Of a stretch of 64,000 nucleotides of DNA, positions 30,837 to 40,032 are shown one piece after another; positions within the stretch are counted from its first letter, which is position 1, and every line of letters starts with the position of its first letter. The translations under genes were made by a program, and so were the position numbers. The notes below the pieces were generated by a model. It did no database searches and was not told where the DNA came from. It saw nothing but the letters and a program-made list of their open reading frames with translations. Origin of the DNA: Xanthomonas indica (GTDB lineage: Bacteria > Pseudomonadota > Gammaproteobacteria > Xanthomonadales > Xanthomonadaceae); the NCBI RefSeq assembly GCF_040529045.1, contig NZ_CP131914.1:319001-383000 (forward strand). Reading direction: 5' to 3'.

Positions 30837-32435
30837 ATGACGCAAGCAACACGCCGTCGCAGGAGCAAGGCCGGGACATCGGCGCCATGGTTGGCCGGCT
30901 TGCTGCTGGCGGGCATCGGGGGATGGAACGCATCGGCACAACAGGCCGCCACCAACGCCGCAGCCGCACGGCCAGCCGCGCACACTGCGGCGCCGTCACC
31001 GGCGCCGGCGGCCGGACAGGCAGCGGATGCCACATCGGCGGAACAGGCGCGACTGATGGCGCAAGGGCGCCAAGTCGACCAGCTCAAGCAGACAGTGGAA
31101 TCGCAGATCCAGGAACTGGGCAACGGCGGCTCTTCGTCAGCCGGTGGCGGCGTCGCTCTGGCCGGCGACAAGAAGCCGTCGGTCGCCCCGCTGATCCAGC
31201 CGTCGCAAAGCATCTATGCGGGCGAGGCCGTGGTGCGGCGGGTATCCGGGGCACTACGCCGCATCGCGGTCGGCGACGGCGAGGTCCTGAGCGTCTTCTC
31301 AGTCGGCAAGTCCGAGCTGGTCATGATCGGCACCAAGCCCGGTGAGACCAACGTCCACCTATGGATGGCCGATGGCAGCCAGCGCGACGTCAACGTGACG
31401 GTGGGTGGCAGCAAGTCCGAAGGTGCGGCCGAGACCGTGCGCGAACTGTTGGGCAATACGCCGGGCGTTACCGTGCGGGCCATCGGCTCCAATGTGGTGA
31501 TCTCGGGCAACGACGTCGACGCGGCCACCACGGCAAAAATCCAGGCGTTGCAGAAGATCTATCCGCAGGTGTTGAACTTCGCCGGGGCCGACCCGGTGGG
31601 CATGCGGCCGATGGTGCAGATGGACGTGTCCATCATGGAGTTCAACAAGAACGCCGTGGAGGATCTGGGCATTCGCTGGGACAGCACCATCGATGGTCCG
31701 ATCGGCGGCCTCATCCGCGACGTGACCACGAACAATTACTTCCGCGTACTGCCGCAGGACAACCAGACCTTCCAGGACATCAAGGACCAGCTGCCCACCA
31801 AGCTGCCCGGGCCGCAGGGCTACTTCGGCATCGCCACCACGATCGCCTCGAAGATCAACCTGCTGATGAGCCGCGGCAAGGCCTGGGTGCTGGCGCAACC
31901 CAAGCTGAGCGCCAAGAGCGGCAGCAACGCGACCTTCCTGGTCGGCGGCGAAGTGCCGATCGTGGTGCCGTCGATCCTTGGCCAGACCCAGATCGAGTAC
32001 AAGGAGTACGGCATCCGCCTGAACATCAACCCGTCGGTCAACTCGTCCAATCAGGTGAATACCTCGATCATGGCCGAGGTCAGCCGGATCGATCCGTCGG
32101 TATCGGTGCAGGGCGTTCCCGGCTTCCTCACCCGGCGCGTCGAGACCGAGCTGAACGTCATTGCCGGCCAGACCATCGTCATCTCCGGCCTGCTCGATCG
32201 GGAGGCCTCCAAGGCCGTGGACAAGCTGCCGCTGCTGGGCGACATCCCGATCCTGGGCAAGCTGTTCCGCTCCGATGGCTTCCGCGGCAACAAGACCGAA
32301 CTGGTGATCTTCGTGACCCCGCGCATCGTCAGCCCCACCTCGCCGGAGAACCTCCAGGACCTGCAGCGCGCCCAGGGGATCGAGAAGGAGCTGCAGGACG
32401 AAATCAGCCCCCGCCAAGACAAGTTGATCAAGTAA
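30837..32435 (+). CDS. cpaC: Flp pilus secretin CpaC/RcpA
   Basis: The 532-residue outer-membrane secretin forms the pore for the Flp pilus. It has a signal sequence, an Ala-rich linker with a coiled stretch, a pilus-formation N-terminal domain (about residues 120-200, GEVLSVFSVGKSELVMIGTKPG), a BON-like region and a C-terminal secretin domain. The latter contains VPGFLTRRVETELNVIAGQTIVISGLL and ends with KTELVIFVTPRIV. It lies between cpaB and the FHA-CpaF gene in the assembly operon. Confidence 0.95.
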   Translation: MTQATRRRRSKAGTSAPWLAGLLLAGIGGWNASAQQAATNAAAARPAAHTAAPSPAPAAGQAADATSAEQARLMAQGRQVDQLKQTVESQIQELGNGGSSSAGGGVALAGDKKPSVAPLIQPSQSIYAGEAVVRRVSGALRRIAVGDGEVLSVFSVGKSELVMIGTKPGETNVHLWMADGSQRDVNVTVGGSKSEGAAETVRELLGNTPGVTVRAIGSNVVISGNDVDAATTAKIQALQKIYPQVLNFAGADPVGMRPMVQMDVSIMEFNKNAVEDLGIRWDSTIDGPIGGLIRDVTTNNYFRVLPQDNQTFQDIKDQLPTKLPGPQGYFGIATTIASKINLLMSRGKAWVLAQPKLSAKSGSNATFLVGGEVPIVVPSILGQTQIEYKEYGIRLNINPSVNSSNQVNTSIMAEVSRIDPSVSVQGVPGFLTRRVETELNVIAGQTIVISGLLDREASKAVDKLPLLGDIPILGKLFRSDGFRGNKTELVIFVTPRIVSPTSPENLQDLQRAQGIEKELQDEISPRQDKLIK

Positions 32436-32465
32436 TCCACCCCACGGAGCGCAAGGTTCACCGCC

Positions 32466-34190
32466 ATGTTCACAGTGCTGATCAATACGCCAGGAGGCGA
32501 CACGCGTCAGGTCAAATGCATGCACCGCGAGTGCGGCATCGGCCGCGCCGATGCCAATCTGGTGATGCTGCAGGGCTGGAACATTGCCGGCAAACACGCC
32601 ACCCTGCTGCGCGAGGACGAGGGCGTGTTCATCCTGCCCCTGGGCGGGCGCGAGCCGATCACGCTCAACGGCAAAGTGGTGCTCGCCAAGCAGGGGCCGA
32701 TCGACGGCAAGGACGAGATCCGCATCGGCCAGTACATGCTGAAGGTCAGTGGCGACGATGCGCGCATCGTCCGGCAGACGCCTGCCGCCAACGACGGCGC
32801 CGCCACCAGGGCAGCAGAAGCGCCTGCGGCGGCGAGCGAGGCCGCCGCCGACCGCCAGCCGACCGCGCCCGCGGCAACAGACATGGTGGTGGCTGGCCCG
32901 CCGCCGTCGGACATCGCCACCTGGCGCACCAAGCTGCATATGGCGCTGGTGCGGCAGATGGATCTGCGGCGCATGGACGTGCGCAGCATGGACGACAGCG
33001 CGCTGCGCGACAGCACCATCAACCTGATCGACGACATCCTCAAGCGCGAGTTCAGCGATCTGCCGGCCGACATCAGCCCGCGCAGACTGGCCAAGCAGGT
33101 GCTGGACGAGGCGATCGGACTGGGGCCGCTGGAGGATCTGATCGACGATCCGACCGTCACCGAAATCATGGTCAATTCCCATGACGACATCTTCATCGAG
33201 CGTGCCGGTCGCATCCAGAAGTCCGACGTGGTGTTCTCCAACGAACGCGCCTGCCTGGCGGCGATCGAGCGGATCGTCACGCCCCTGGGGCGGCGCATCG
33301 ACGAGAGCTCGCCGTTGGTCGACGCACGCCTGAAGGACGGCTCGCGCGTCAACGCGGTGATCCCGCCGGTTGCCCTGCGCGGGCCCAGTATCAGCATCCG
33401 CAAGTTCGCCACGCGTCGGCTGATGGGTGAGGACTTGCTGAAGTTCGGCTCGCTGAACGAGGCGATGCTGGAGTTTCTGATCATGGCGGTGCGCGAGCGC
33501 CGCAACATCGTGGTGTCCGGCGGTACCGGCTCGGGCAAGACCACCCTGCTGAACATCCTGTCGAACTTCATCCCCGACGGCGACCGCGTGGTTACCATCG
33601 AGGATGCGGCCGAACTCAAACTGGTGCAGCCCAACCTGGTGGCACTGGAAGCCCGCCCGCCCAACATGGAGGGCAAGGGCCAGATCACCATCCGCGACCT
33701 GGTCAAGAACGCGCTGCGTATGCGCCCGGATCGGATCGTGGTCGGCGAGTGTCGCGGCGGCGAGTGTCTGGACATGCTGCAGGCGATGAATACCGGCCAC
33801 GAAGGCTCGCTGACCACCGCGCACGCCAACAACCCACGCGAGACGCTGTCGCGCCTGGAGGTGATGGTGATGATGGCCGGCATGGAGCTGCCGATGGTCG
33901 TGGTGCGCGAACAGATCGCGTCGGCGGTCAACCTGATCGTGCACCAGCGCCGTTATCCCTGCGGCTCGCGCAAGGTCAGCCACATCACCGAAATCACCGG
34001 CATCGAAAGCGGCACCATCCAGATGCAGGACCTGTTCCTGTTCAAGCCCACCACCTACCACGGCCCCGACGGCAAGGTCGCCGGCAATTTCGTGGCGACC
34101 GGTGCGGTGCCGGAGTTCTACGAGGAACTCGCCGAGCGCGGCGTGTCGGTGGATCTGGGCATCTTCCGCAACCAGGGAGGCGCGCGCTGA
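32466..34190 (+). CDS. cpaF: FHA domain-CpaF/TadA secretion ATPase fusion
   Basis: The 574-residue ATPase powers Flp pilus assembly. Residues 1 to about 105 form a forkhead-associated domain (GR 26-27, KH 43-44, NG 68-69), which in this family binds phosphothreonine. A linker rich in Ala/Pro follows. The CpaF core has Walker A GGTGSGKTT at 352-360 and the Asp box and His box of secretion ATPases (TIEDAAELKL, GSLTTAHANNPRETLSRLE). Ordinary TadA/CpaF lacks the FHA domain. The gene overlaps tadB by one base. Confidence 0.95.
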   Translation: MFTVLINTPGGDTRQVKCMHRECGIGRADANLVMLQGWNIAGKHATLLREDEGVFILPLGGREPITLNGKVVLAKQGPIDGKDEIRIGQYMLKVSGDDARIVRQTPAANDGAATRAAEAPAAASEAAADRQPTAPAATDMVVAGPPPSDIATWRTKLHMALVRQMDLRRMDVRSMDDSALRDSTINLIDDILKREFSDLPADISPRRLAKQVLDEAIGLGPLEDLIDDPTVTEIMVNSHDDIFIERAGRIQKSDVVFSNERACLAAIERIVTPLGRRIDESSPLVDARLKDGSRVNAVIPPVALRGPSISIRKFATRRLMGEDLLKFGSLNEAMLEFLIMAVRERRNIVVSGGTGSGKTTLLNILSNFIPDGDRVVTIEDAAELKLVQPNLVALEARPPNMEGKGQITIRDLVKNALRMRPDRIVVGECRGGECLDMLQAMNTGHEGSLTTAHANNPRETLSRLEVMVMMAGMELPMVVVREQIASAVNLIVHQRRYPCGSRKVSHITEITGIESGTIQMQDLFLFKPTTYHGPDGKVAGNFVATGAVPEFYEELAERGVSVDLGIFRNQGGAR

Positions 34191-35038
34191 TGGGCCTGTG
34201 GCTGATCGCCCTGCTGGTGTTTGCCGGGACCGCGATGGCCATCCTGCTGATCGCGCGCTCCAGCGAGCAGTTCCTGAAGCGCTACCGCGAAAGCTTCATG
34301 GACCAGGCCCGTATGAACCTCGCGGACATGTTCCTGTTCCTGGATCCGGCCCAGGTGTACATGATCAGCGCCATCGTGATGGTGATCATTCCATTGCTGA
34401 TCTGGATGCTGACCGGCAGCCTGGTCATCGCGGTGCTGATCGGGATCTTCCTGATCTTCGCGCCCCGCAAGGTCTACGCATTCCTGCGCAAGCGCAGGCT
34501 GGAGAAGATCCAGGAGCAGCTCCCCGACGCGCTGCAGATGCTGTCCAGCAGCCTGCGTGCCGGCGTTGGCTTCGCGCCGGCGATGGAAGTGCTGGTCCAC
34601 GACGGGCAACCGCCGCTGGCGCAGGAACTGGCGCTGGTCCTGCGCGAGCAGCACATGGGGCTTCGCGCCGAAGAGGCGATGGAGAACTTCAGCAAGCGCG
34701 TACCCATTACCGATGCCGAACTGTTCGTCTCGGCGGTCAACATTTCGCGCGAAGTCGGCGGCAACCTGGCGGAAACCCTGGCGACCCTGGCCGAGACCCT
34801 GCGTCGACGCCTGACCATGGAGAAGAAGGTGAAGTCGCTGACCGCACAGGGCCGCCTGCAGGGCATCGTCATGGCGATGCTGCCTGTGTTCCTGATCGGC
34901 TATCTGAGCCTGATGTACAGCGAAACCATGCAGCCGATGTTCCATAGCTGGCACGGCTGGGTGGTGATCACCATCTGCCTGGTCATGGAATACCTGGGCT
35001 ATCGTCTCTGCAAGAAGATCATGACGATCGACGTATGA
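34190..35038 (+). CDS. tadB: Tad inner-membrane platform protein TadB
   Basis: The 282-residue protein has N-terminal helices, then a type II secretion F domain with LPDALQMLSSSLRAGVGFAPAMEVL, and C-terminal helices. It forms the inner-membrane base with TadC. ATG 34190 overlaps the cpaF stop (TGATG), and its own stop overlaps the tadC start. Confidence 0.93.
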   Translation: MGLWLIALLVFAGTAMAILLIARSSEQFLKRYRESFMDQARMNLADMFLFLDPAQVYMISAIVMVIIPLLIWMLTGSLVIAVLIGIFLIFAPRKVYAFLRKRRLEKIQEQLPDALQMLSSSLRAGVGFAPAMEVLVHDGQPPLAQELALVLREQHMGLRAEEAMENFSKRVPITDAELFVSAVNISREVGGNLAETLATLAETLRRRLTMEKKVKSLTAQGRLQGIVMAMLPVFLIGYLSLMYSETMQPMFHSWHGWVVITICLVMEYLGYRLCKKIMTIDV

Positions 35039-35925
35039 CCTGGATGCTCGTCCTCATCGCTCTTCTGGCTGCCGGCGCCGTCGCGCTGGTGGTCATCGGC
35101 ACGCGCGGCGTGATCCGCGAGGTCGAACTGGAAGACCGCACCTACTACGACCCGCTACCGCGGCTGATGCAACTGATGTGGCCGTTGGTGACGGTGCTGA
35201 CCCGGCGCATCGCGCCGCGCCTGAGCGTGGCGCAATTGGAACAGACGCATCGCCAGTTGCAGGCCGCCGGCCAGGACTACACGCTGACGCCGGAAGAGTT
35301 CTACGGCTTGCGCATGGCCAGCGCGCTGGTGGTGATCGCTTTTTTCCTGCTGTGCACCGGGATGCTCGGCCATCTGGGTATCGGCTCGGGCTTGATGTGC
35401 CTACTGTTCGGCGGCGTGCTGGGCTGGCTGTACCCCGCGTTGTGGCTGGGCGAGCGGCGCAAGGCCCGGCAGAAGACCGTCGTGCGCGATCTGCCGGTCT
35501 ACCTGGATTTCATCACCATGTCGGTCGAGGCCGGCCTGAACGTCACCGGCGGCATCGAGCAGGCAGTCGCCAAGGGACCGGCAGGGGCGCTGTCGCAGGA
35601 GTTCTCGCGCATGCTGCGCGATCTGCGTGCCGGCCTGCCGCGCGCCGAGGCCTTGCGGCGCATGGCCGAGCGCATGGACATCGCGCAGATCACCAGCTTC
35701 ACCAGTGCGCTGATCCAGGCCGACAAGGTCGGCGCCAATTTGAGCGACACCTTGCGCGCGCAGGCCAACCAGCGTCGCGAGGAGCGCTTCCTGCGCGCCG
35801 AGAAGCTGGCGCTGGAAGCACCGGTGAAGATGATGCTGCCGCTGGTGATGTTCTTCTTCCCGCTGATCTTCCTGTTCCTGGGTTACTTCATCTACTTGAA
35901 GATGCTGCAGGAGGGGATCCTGTGA
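35035..35925 (+). CDS. tadC: Tad inner-membrane platform protein TadC
   Basis: The 296-residue protein is a second type II secretion F-domain protein. It has DLPVYLDFITMSVEAGLN, AGLPRAEALRRMAERMDI and a C-terminal KLALEAPVKMMLPLVMFFFPL segment, and hydrophobic helices at residues 4-22, 95-140 and 262-290. It pairs with TadB. It overlaps both tadB and the DUF192 gene by 4 bases. Confidence 0.93.
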   Translation: MTWMLVLIALLAAGAVALVVIGTRGVIREVELEDRTYYDPLPRLMQLMWPLVTVLTRRIAPRLSVAQLEQTHRQLQAAGQDYTLTPEEFYGLRMASALVVIAFFLLCTGMLGHLGIGSGLMCLLFGGVLGWLYPALWLGERRKARQKTVVRDLPVYLDFITMSVEAGLNVTGGIEQAVAKGPAGALSQEFSRMLRDLRAGLPRAEALRRMAERMDIAQITSFTSALIQADKVGANLSDTLRAQANQRREERFLRAEKLALEAPVKMMLPLVMFFFPLIFLFLGYFIYLKMLQEGIL

Positions 35926-36308
35926 AGCGCGGATGCATCGAGCGCAGCGCCGGCAACCCGATCCCGCAGGTGTGGGCGGCCGATACCTGGTGGTCGCGCG
36001 CGCGCGGGCTGCTGGCGCGCCCGGCGCTGGCCGAGGATGGATCGGAAGCTTTGCTGATCCGGCCCTGCGCCAGCGTGCATACCATCGGCATGGGCTATCC
36101 GCTGGATCTGGTGTTCCTGGGTCACGATGATGTGGTGCTGGAGTGGCGCGAGAACGTCAGGCCGTATCGCACCGCGATGTGCCGGCGCGCCGCGGCCACC
36201 ATCGAGTTCCATGGCGGTGCGCTGGACCGCCTGCAACCGCAACGCGGCGAACACTGGCACTGGCGTGCAACCGCGCCGGTGCCATCCTATTCGGGAGCCC
36301 GGTCATGA
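35922..36308 (+). CDS. DUF192 family protein embedded in the Tad operon
   Basis: The 128-residue protein shows the DUF192 signature: RARGLLARP, LLIRPCASVHTIGMGYPLDLVFLG and a later CRRAAATIEFHGG. The start is GTG 35922, which overlaps the tadC stop (GTGA) and has AGGAGGGG upstream. The 4-base overlap with the tadE gene shows that it is an integral operon member. No signal peptide is seen, so it should be cytoplasmic, unlike many DUF192 relatives that are exported. Its role in pilus assembly is unknown. Confidence 0.88.
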   Translation: MKRGCIERSAGNPIPQVWAADTWWSRARGLLARPALAEDGSEALLIRPCASVHTIGMGYPLDLVFLGHDDVVLEWRENVRPYRTAMCRRAAATIEFHGGALDRLQPQRGEHWHWRATAPVPSYSGARS

Positions 36309-36973
36309 AAGCACGCGTACGCGCTCTGCGCAGCCGCTCGTCCATGCGCGGCCAATCCATGGTGGAACTGGTGATCATCACACCGGTGCTGCTGTTCCTG
36401 TTGCTTGCCGTCATCCAGGCCGTGCTGCTGTACCGCATGAAGTCCACGCTCGACTATGCCGCGCTGATGGCGGCGCGCGCGGGCGCGGTCAGCGGGGTGG
36501 ACCGCATGGAGATGCGCAAGGGCTTCGCCAAGGGCATGATGCCGCTGTATGCCAACGACACGGGTCAAGCCGCGGTTGAAGTGGCATACGCCAAGGCGTT
36601 CGCCGACCTCACGCTGCATGGCCGCATCACGGTCATCAATCCGACGCGCGCCGCGTGGAGCAACTTCCGCGAACGCCAGTACAACGGTCAGTATGCGTTG
36701 CCCAACGACACGCTCGCGTATCGCAGCGATGCGGTCGGCAGCAGTGGCGTCAATGTGCAGGACGCCAACATCCTCAAGATCAAGGTGGTCTACGACGCGC
36801 CGCTGGTGGTTCCTTTTGTCGACTGGGTGTTGGGCGGAAAATCCCAGTACCTGAAGCCAGGCACGTTCGAATCGTCTCCGCTGCAGCCATTCACCAGGCG
36901 CTTGCCGATCGAGAGCTACGCCATCGTGCGCATGCAGTCGCCGATCTATACGCAGGGCAATCTGGACAAGTGA
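36305..36973 (+). CDS. tadE: TadE family minor pseudopilin
   Basis: The 222-residue protein has RGQSMVELVIITPVLLFLLLAVIQ, with possible cleavage after Gly16 and Glu at +5. A domain follows with the LDYAALMAARAGAV motif typical of TadE/TadF. It overlaps the DUF192 gene by 4 bases and the next gene by 1 base. It is probably a minor pseudopilin that primes pilus assembly. The symbol is used in the family sense. Confidence 0.85.
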   Translation: MKARVRALRSRSSMRGQSMVELVIITPVLLFLLLAVIQAVLLYRMKSTLDYAALMAARAGAVSGVDRMEMRKGFAKGMMPLYANDTGQAAVEVAYAKAFADLTLHGRITVINPTRAAWSNFRERQYNGQYALPNDTLAYRSDAVGSSGVNVQDANILKIKVVYDAPLVVPFVDWVLGGKSQYLKPGTFESSPLQPFTRRLPIESYAIVRMQSPIYTQGNLDK

Positions 36974-37581
36974 TGCGTCGACAGACACGGCTGACGTGCG
37001 TGGTGGCGCTGTGCCAGGCATTTGCCGGCGTGGTACACGCCGAGGACGCCGGGTTCGCTGGCGTAGCGCAGGTCACCACCAACGAGCTTGGCGGCCTGAG
37101 CCGGATCCAGCCGCGCGGCGCGGCGCAGCCGGCGACGGTGTTCTTTCGCGACGGCGCGCTGCGCATCCAGTTCCAGGATGCCAGCGGTCGGTCGTATGCC
37201 CTGATCCTCGCGAAGGATGCGCCGACTGGCTGGATCGTCGGCCAGCAGGGCGGTGCCATGCCGGTTCCCGGCATGCGCTGGCCGCTGCGTTTCGACCCGG
37301 AACAGCCCTGTGCGGGCCTGGGCATGTTCGCCGACTGCCAGCGAGGCGACAGCGGCCTGCGCGCGGGCCGCTCCGCCGTGCAATGGCGCTATCGCCTGGC
37401 CAACCCGGACGGTCCTGGCAGGACCCGGCAGGGCACCATGTGGCTGGATCGCGAAACCGGCCTGGTGCTCGCCTATCGCGGCAAGACCGGGCTGGAACAG
37501 CAGCAGCAATGGGACATCCAGCGCGTCGACTACGGTCCGCAGCCGGACGCGTTGTTCCAGCCCCCCGACCTCGCGCACTGA
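36973..37581 (+). CDS. Exported protein at end of Tad operon, unknown function
   Basis: The 202-residue protein has a signal peptide ending near VHA (residue 23) and a beta-rich mature part (FFRDGALRIQFQDASGRSYALIL, TMWLDRETGLVLAYRG). This pattern is reminiscent of periplasmic lipoprotein-carrier-like folds, but no family was recognised. ATG 36973 overlaps the tadE stop (TGATG). It is the last gene before a 127-base gap. Confidence 0.72.
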   Translation: MRRQTRLTCVVALCQAFAGVVHAEDAGFAGVAQVTTNELGGLSRIQPRGAAQPATVFFRDGALRIQFQDASGRSYALILAKDAPTGWIVGQQGGAMPVPGMRWPLRFDPEQPCAGLGMFADCQRGDSGLRAGRSAVQWRYRLANPDGPGRTRQGTMWLDRETGLVLAYRGKTGLEQQQQWDIQRVDYGPQPDALFQPPDLAH

Positions 37582-37708
37582 TCCCGTTTCCATTGCGACC
37601 AAGCACGCGTCGCCATCGTTGGTCGACGCGGATTCATCGTTCTGCGGCAAGATCGATCGATCTCGCCGTTACACTAGTTTGGTTCGTCCCCCGACAAGGA
37701 GTATCTCT

Positions 37709-38743
37709 GTGAAAAGAGCAGTAGTGGCGACCTTGGCCCTGGCCGTCATCGCAAGTCTGAGCGCCTGCAAGAAGCATGAGCAGCAGCCCGCGCATCCCGA
37801 CGATCAGGCGCCGGCCCCCGCGGCGACTGCCAGCAGCACGCAGGACGCTCCCACGCAGCAGGCTGCCGCCAGTACGGCATTCGACCCGGCCAGCCTGCCG
37901 GTGTCCGACGTCCCGCTGGGAGACTTCCCCTACATCGCGTTGCCCACGGGCTATGTCACCAGCAGCACACCGGACGTTGCGGACTTCGACCAGGTGCCGT
38001 TCTGGACCGGCGATCGCCTGCAGCCGGTCGAGGGCAAGGTCTGGTCCGCGCACATCGATGCCGCACAGGGCAAGACCTTCTCGGACCTGGAACTGGAACG
38101 CAACATCGAGGCGGTCGTCACGGCACTTGGCGGCAAGAAGATCTTCGACGGCCGCATTCCCGAAGCGGCCACGCAGAAGATCAAGGAGTGGCCACGCGAT
38201 GTCGCCACCAAGTACAACAGCGGCTTGGGCGATGTCTGGAACAACCCGGCGCAGGTGTTCGTGGTGCATCGCGCCGATCGCGATATCTGGATCCACCTGT
38301 GCAGCTACCAATTCGGCGGCGGCCTGCTGATCGCCGAAACCAAGCCGCTGCAAGTCACCGCCAGCCTGCTGCCGGCCAGCGAACTGAAGACGCAGATCGA
38401 CAAGACCGGCAAGGTGGCGCTGCACGTCAACTTCGCCACCGACAAGACCGACATCCTGCCGGACTCGCAGCCGCAGATCGCGCAGGTCGTGCAATTGCTC
38501 AAGCAGGACGCCGCGTTGAAGCTGGCCGTCAACGGCTACACCGACGGCACCGGCGATGCCGCGCACAACAAGACGCTGTCGGAGGGCCGCGCCAAGGCGG
38601 TGGTCGCGGCCCTGGTTGCGCAGGGCATCGATGCGTCGCGGCTGAGCGCAGCCGGCTTCGGCGATGCCGATCCGGTGGCGGACAATGCGACCGAACAAGG
38701 CAAGTCGCAGAACCGCCGCGTCGAGTTGGTGAAGAAGAGCTGA
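37709..38743 (+). CDS. OmpA-family lipoprotein
   Basis: The 344-residue protein has a lipobox LSAC (Cys20) and an Ala/Pro/Gln-rich linker. A middle domain (about residues 70-215) shows no recognised family. The C-terminal OmpA-like peptidoglycan-binding domain contains NFATDKTDILPDSQPQI and NGYTDGTGDAAHNKTLSEGRAKAV. The start is GTG 37709 with AAGGAG upstream. A separate promoter is possible in the preceding gap (TACACT near 37670). It may anchor the pilus machine to the wall. Confidence 0.85.
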   Translation: MKRAVVATLALAVIASLSACKKHEQQPAHPDDQAPAPAATASSTQDAPTQQAAASTAFDPASLPVSDVPLGDFPYIALPTGYVTSSTPDVADFDQVPFWTGDRLQPVEGKVWSAHIDAAQGKTFSDLELERNIEAVVTALGGKKIFDGRIPEAATQKIKEWPRDVATKYNSGLGDVWNNPAQVFVVHRADRDIWIHLCSYQFGGGLLIAETKPLQVTASLLPASELKTQIDKTGKVALHVNFATDKTDILPDSQPQIAQVVQLLKQDAALKLAVNGYTDGTGDAAHNKTLSEGRAKAVVAALVAQGIDASRLSAAGFGDADPVADNATEQGKSQNRRVELVKKS

Positions 38744-38913
38744 GCCGCACTGGTCGCCGCTACGTGCAGTCAGCTGACGGCGCGTGCGGCGCGCGATGCG
38801 GCGCAACGGCATAGCCGATTGCGTCGCATCGTCGACCGCGCTGCATACACGCTCGTTTGCCGGCATGCGTTCCCGCAGTCGGACGCCTCCCACTCCATGG
38901 CGATCCACGTCTC

Positions 38914-39858
38914 ATGCGTATCCTGATTCTCGGTGCCGGCGCGACCGGCGGTTACTTCGGCGGACGCCTGGCCCAGGCCGGCGTCGATGTCAGTTTCCTG
39001 GTGCGGCCGCCGCGGGCCGCGCGCCTGCAGCGCGACGATCTGCGCATCCGCAGTCCGCGCGGCGATGCGACGATCGCGGTGAACACGCTCACCGCCGAAA
39101 CGCTGCCCGCTGCGGCGCAGGCGCGGCCGTTCGATCTGGTGCTGCTCAGCTGCAAGGCCTACGACCTGGACAGTGCGCTGGCCGCGGTGGCGCCGGCCGT
39201 GCACGACGGCACCAGCGTGTTGCCGATCCTCAACGGCCTGCGCCACTACCGGGCGCTGGATGCGCGCTTCGGTGCGGAACGGGTGATCGGCGGGCTGTGC
39301 TTCATCAGTGCGGTGCTCGATGCCGATGGCGCGATCCAGCACCTGGCCAAGCCGGCCTCGCTGACCTTCGGCGAGCGCGACGGCCGCGGCGCCGACAGCG
39401 CGCGCGTGCGCGCCCTGGCGGATGCATGCGCGCACGCCGACGTGGATCACCTGGCCACGCCGCGGATCGCGCAGGAGCAATGGATCAAGTACACCTTCCT
39501 CACCGCGTTGGCCGCAGCCACCTGCCTGATGCGTGCGCCGATCGGGCGCATCGTCGCCAGCGACGACGGCGTGGCGCTGGTGCGTGGCCTGTATGCCGAG
39601 TGCACGGCGGTGGCCGCGGCCGCCGGCGAAGCGGTGCCCGAGGCGGCGCAGGCCAGCGCGCTGCAGTTGCTGACCCACCCCGGATCGCCGATGAAGGCGT
39701 CGATGCTGCGCGACCTGGAAGCCGGGCAGCAGGTGGAAGCGCAACAGATCGTCGGCGACATGCTCGCCCGCGCCCGCGCCGCCGGGCACGAGGCACCGCT
39801 GCTGATGGCCGCGTACTGCCACCTGCAGGCCTACCAGGCCGGTCTGCCCGCGCGCTGA
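38914..39858 (+). CDS. 2-dehydropantoate 2-reductase family protein
   Basis: The 314-residue protein has the N-terminal NADP-binding motif ILGAGATGGYFGG and LLSCKAYDLDSALA in the first domain. The ketopantoate reductase C-terminal helical domain contains EQWIKYTFLTALAAATCLMRAPIG and PGSPMKASMLRDLEAGQQVEAQQIVGDML. The family reduces ketopantoate to pantoate, or related 2-oxo acids. No pantothenate gene is nearby, so it may be a paralogue of PanE with another substrate. Confidence 0.88.
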   Translation: MRILILGAGATGGYFGGRLAQAGVDVSFLVRPPRAARLQRDDLRIRSPRGDATIAVNTLTAETLPAAAQARPFDLVLLSCKAYDLDSALAAVAPAVHDGTSVLPILNGLRHYRALDARFGAERVIGGLCFISAVLDADGAIQHLAKPASLTFGERDGRGADSARVRALADACAHADVDHLATPRIAQEQWIKYTFLTALAAATCLMRAPIGRIVASDDGVALVRGLYAECTAVAAAAGEAVPEAAQASALQLLTHPGSPMKASMLRDLEAGQQVEAQQIVGDMLARARAAGHEAPLLMAAYCHLQAYQAGLPAR

Positions 39859-40032
39859 CCCGCGCCGCGCGCGGTCGACGCGGCAATCGCCCTTCGCATC
39901 CCCATGGCACGCCGCGCGCCGCCGCAGGCGAGCGTGTGCCTGACCGCGAGGCGGCCACGCGTCTTCGCGCGCCGCTGACGTGCCTGGCGCCTATGCTCGC
40001 CCACCACACAGGGGCAAGCGACGGGCACGCGC

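Noticed and set aside
31359-34061. 900-codon open frame antisense to cpaC/cpaF
   Set aside because: It mirrors the codon pattern of the opposite genes, has a His/Gln/Asp-rich composition and no recognisable motif.
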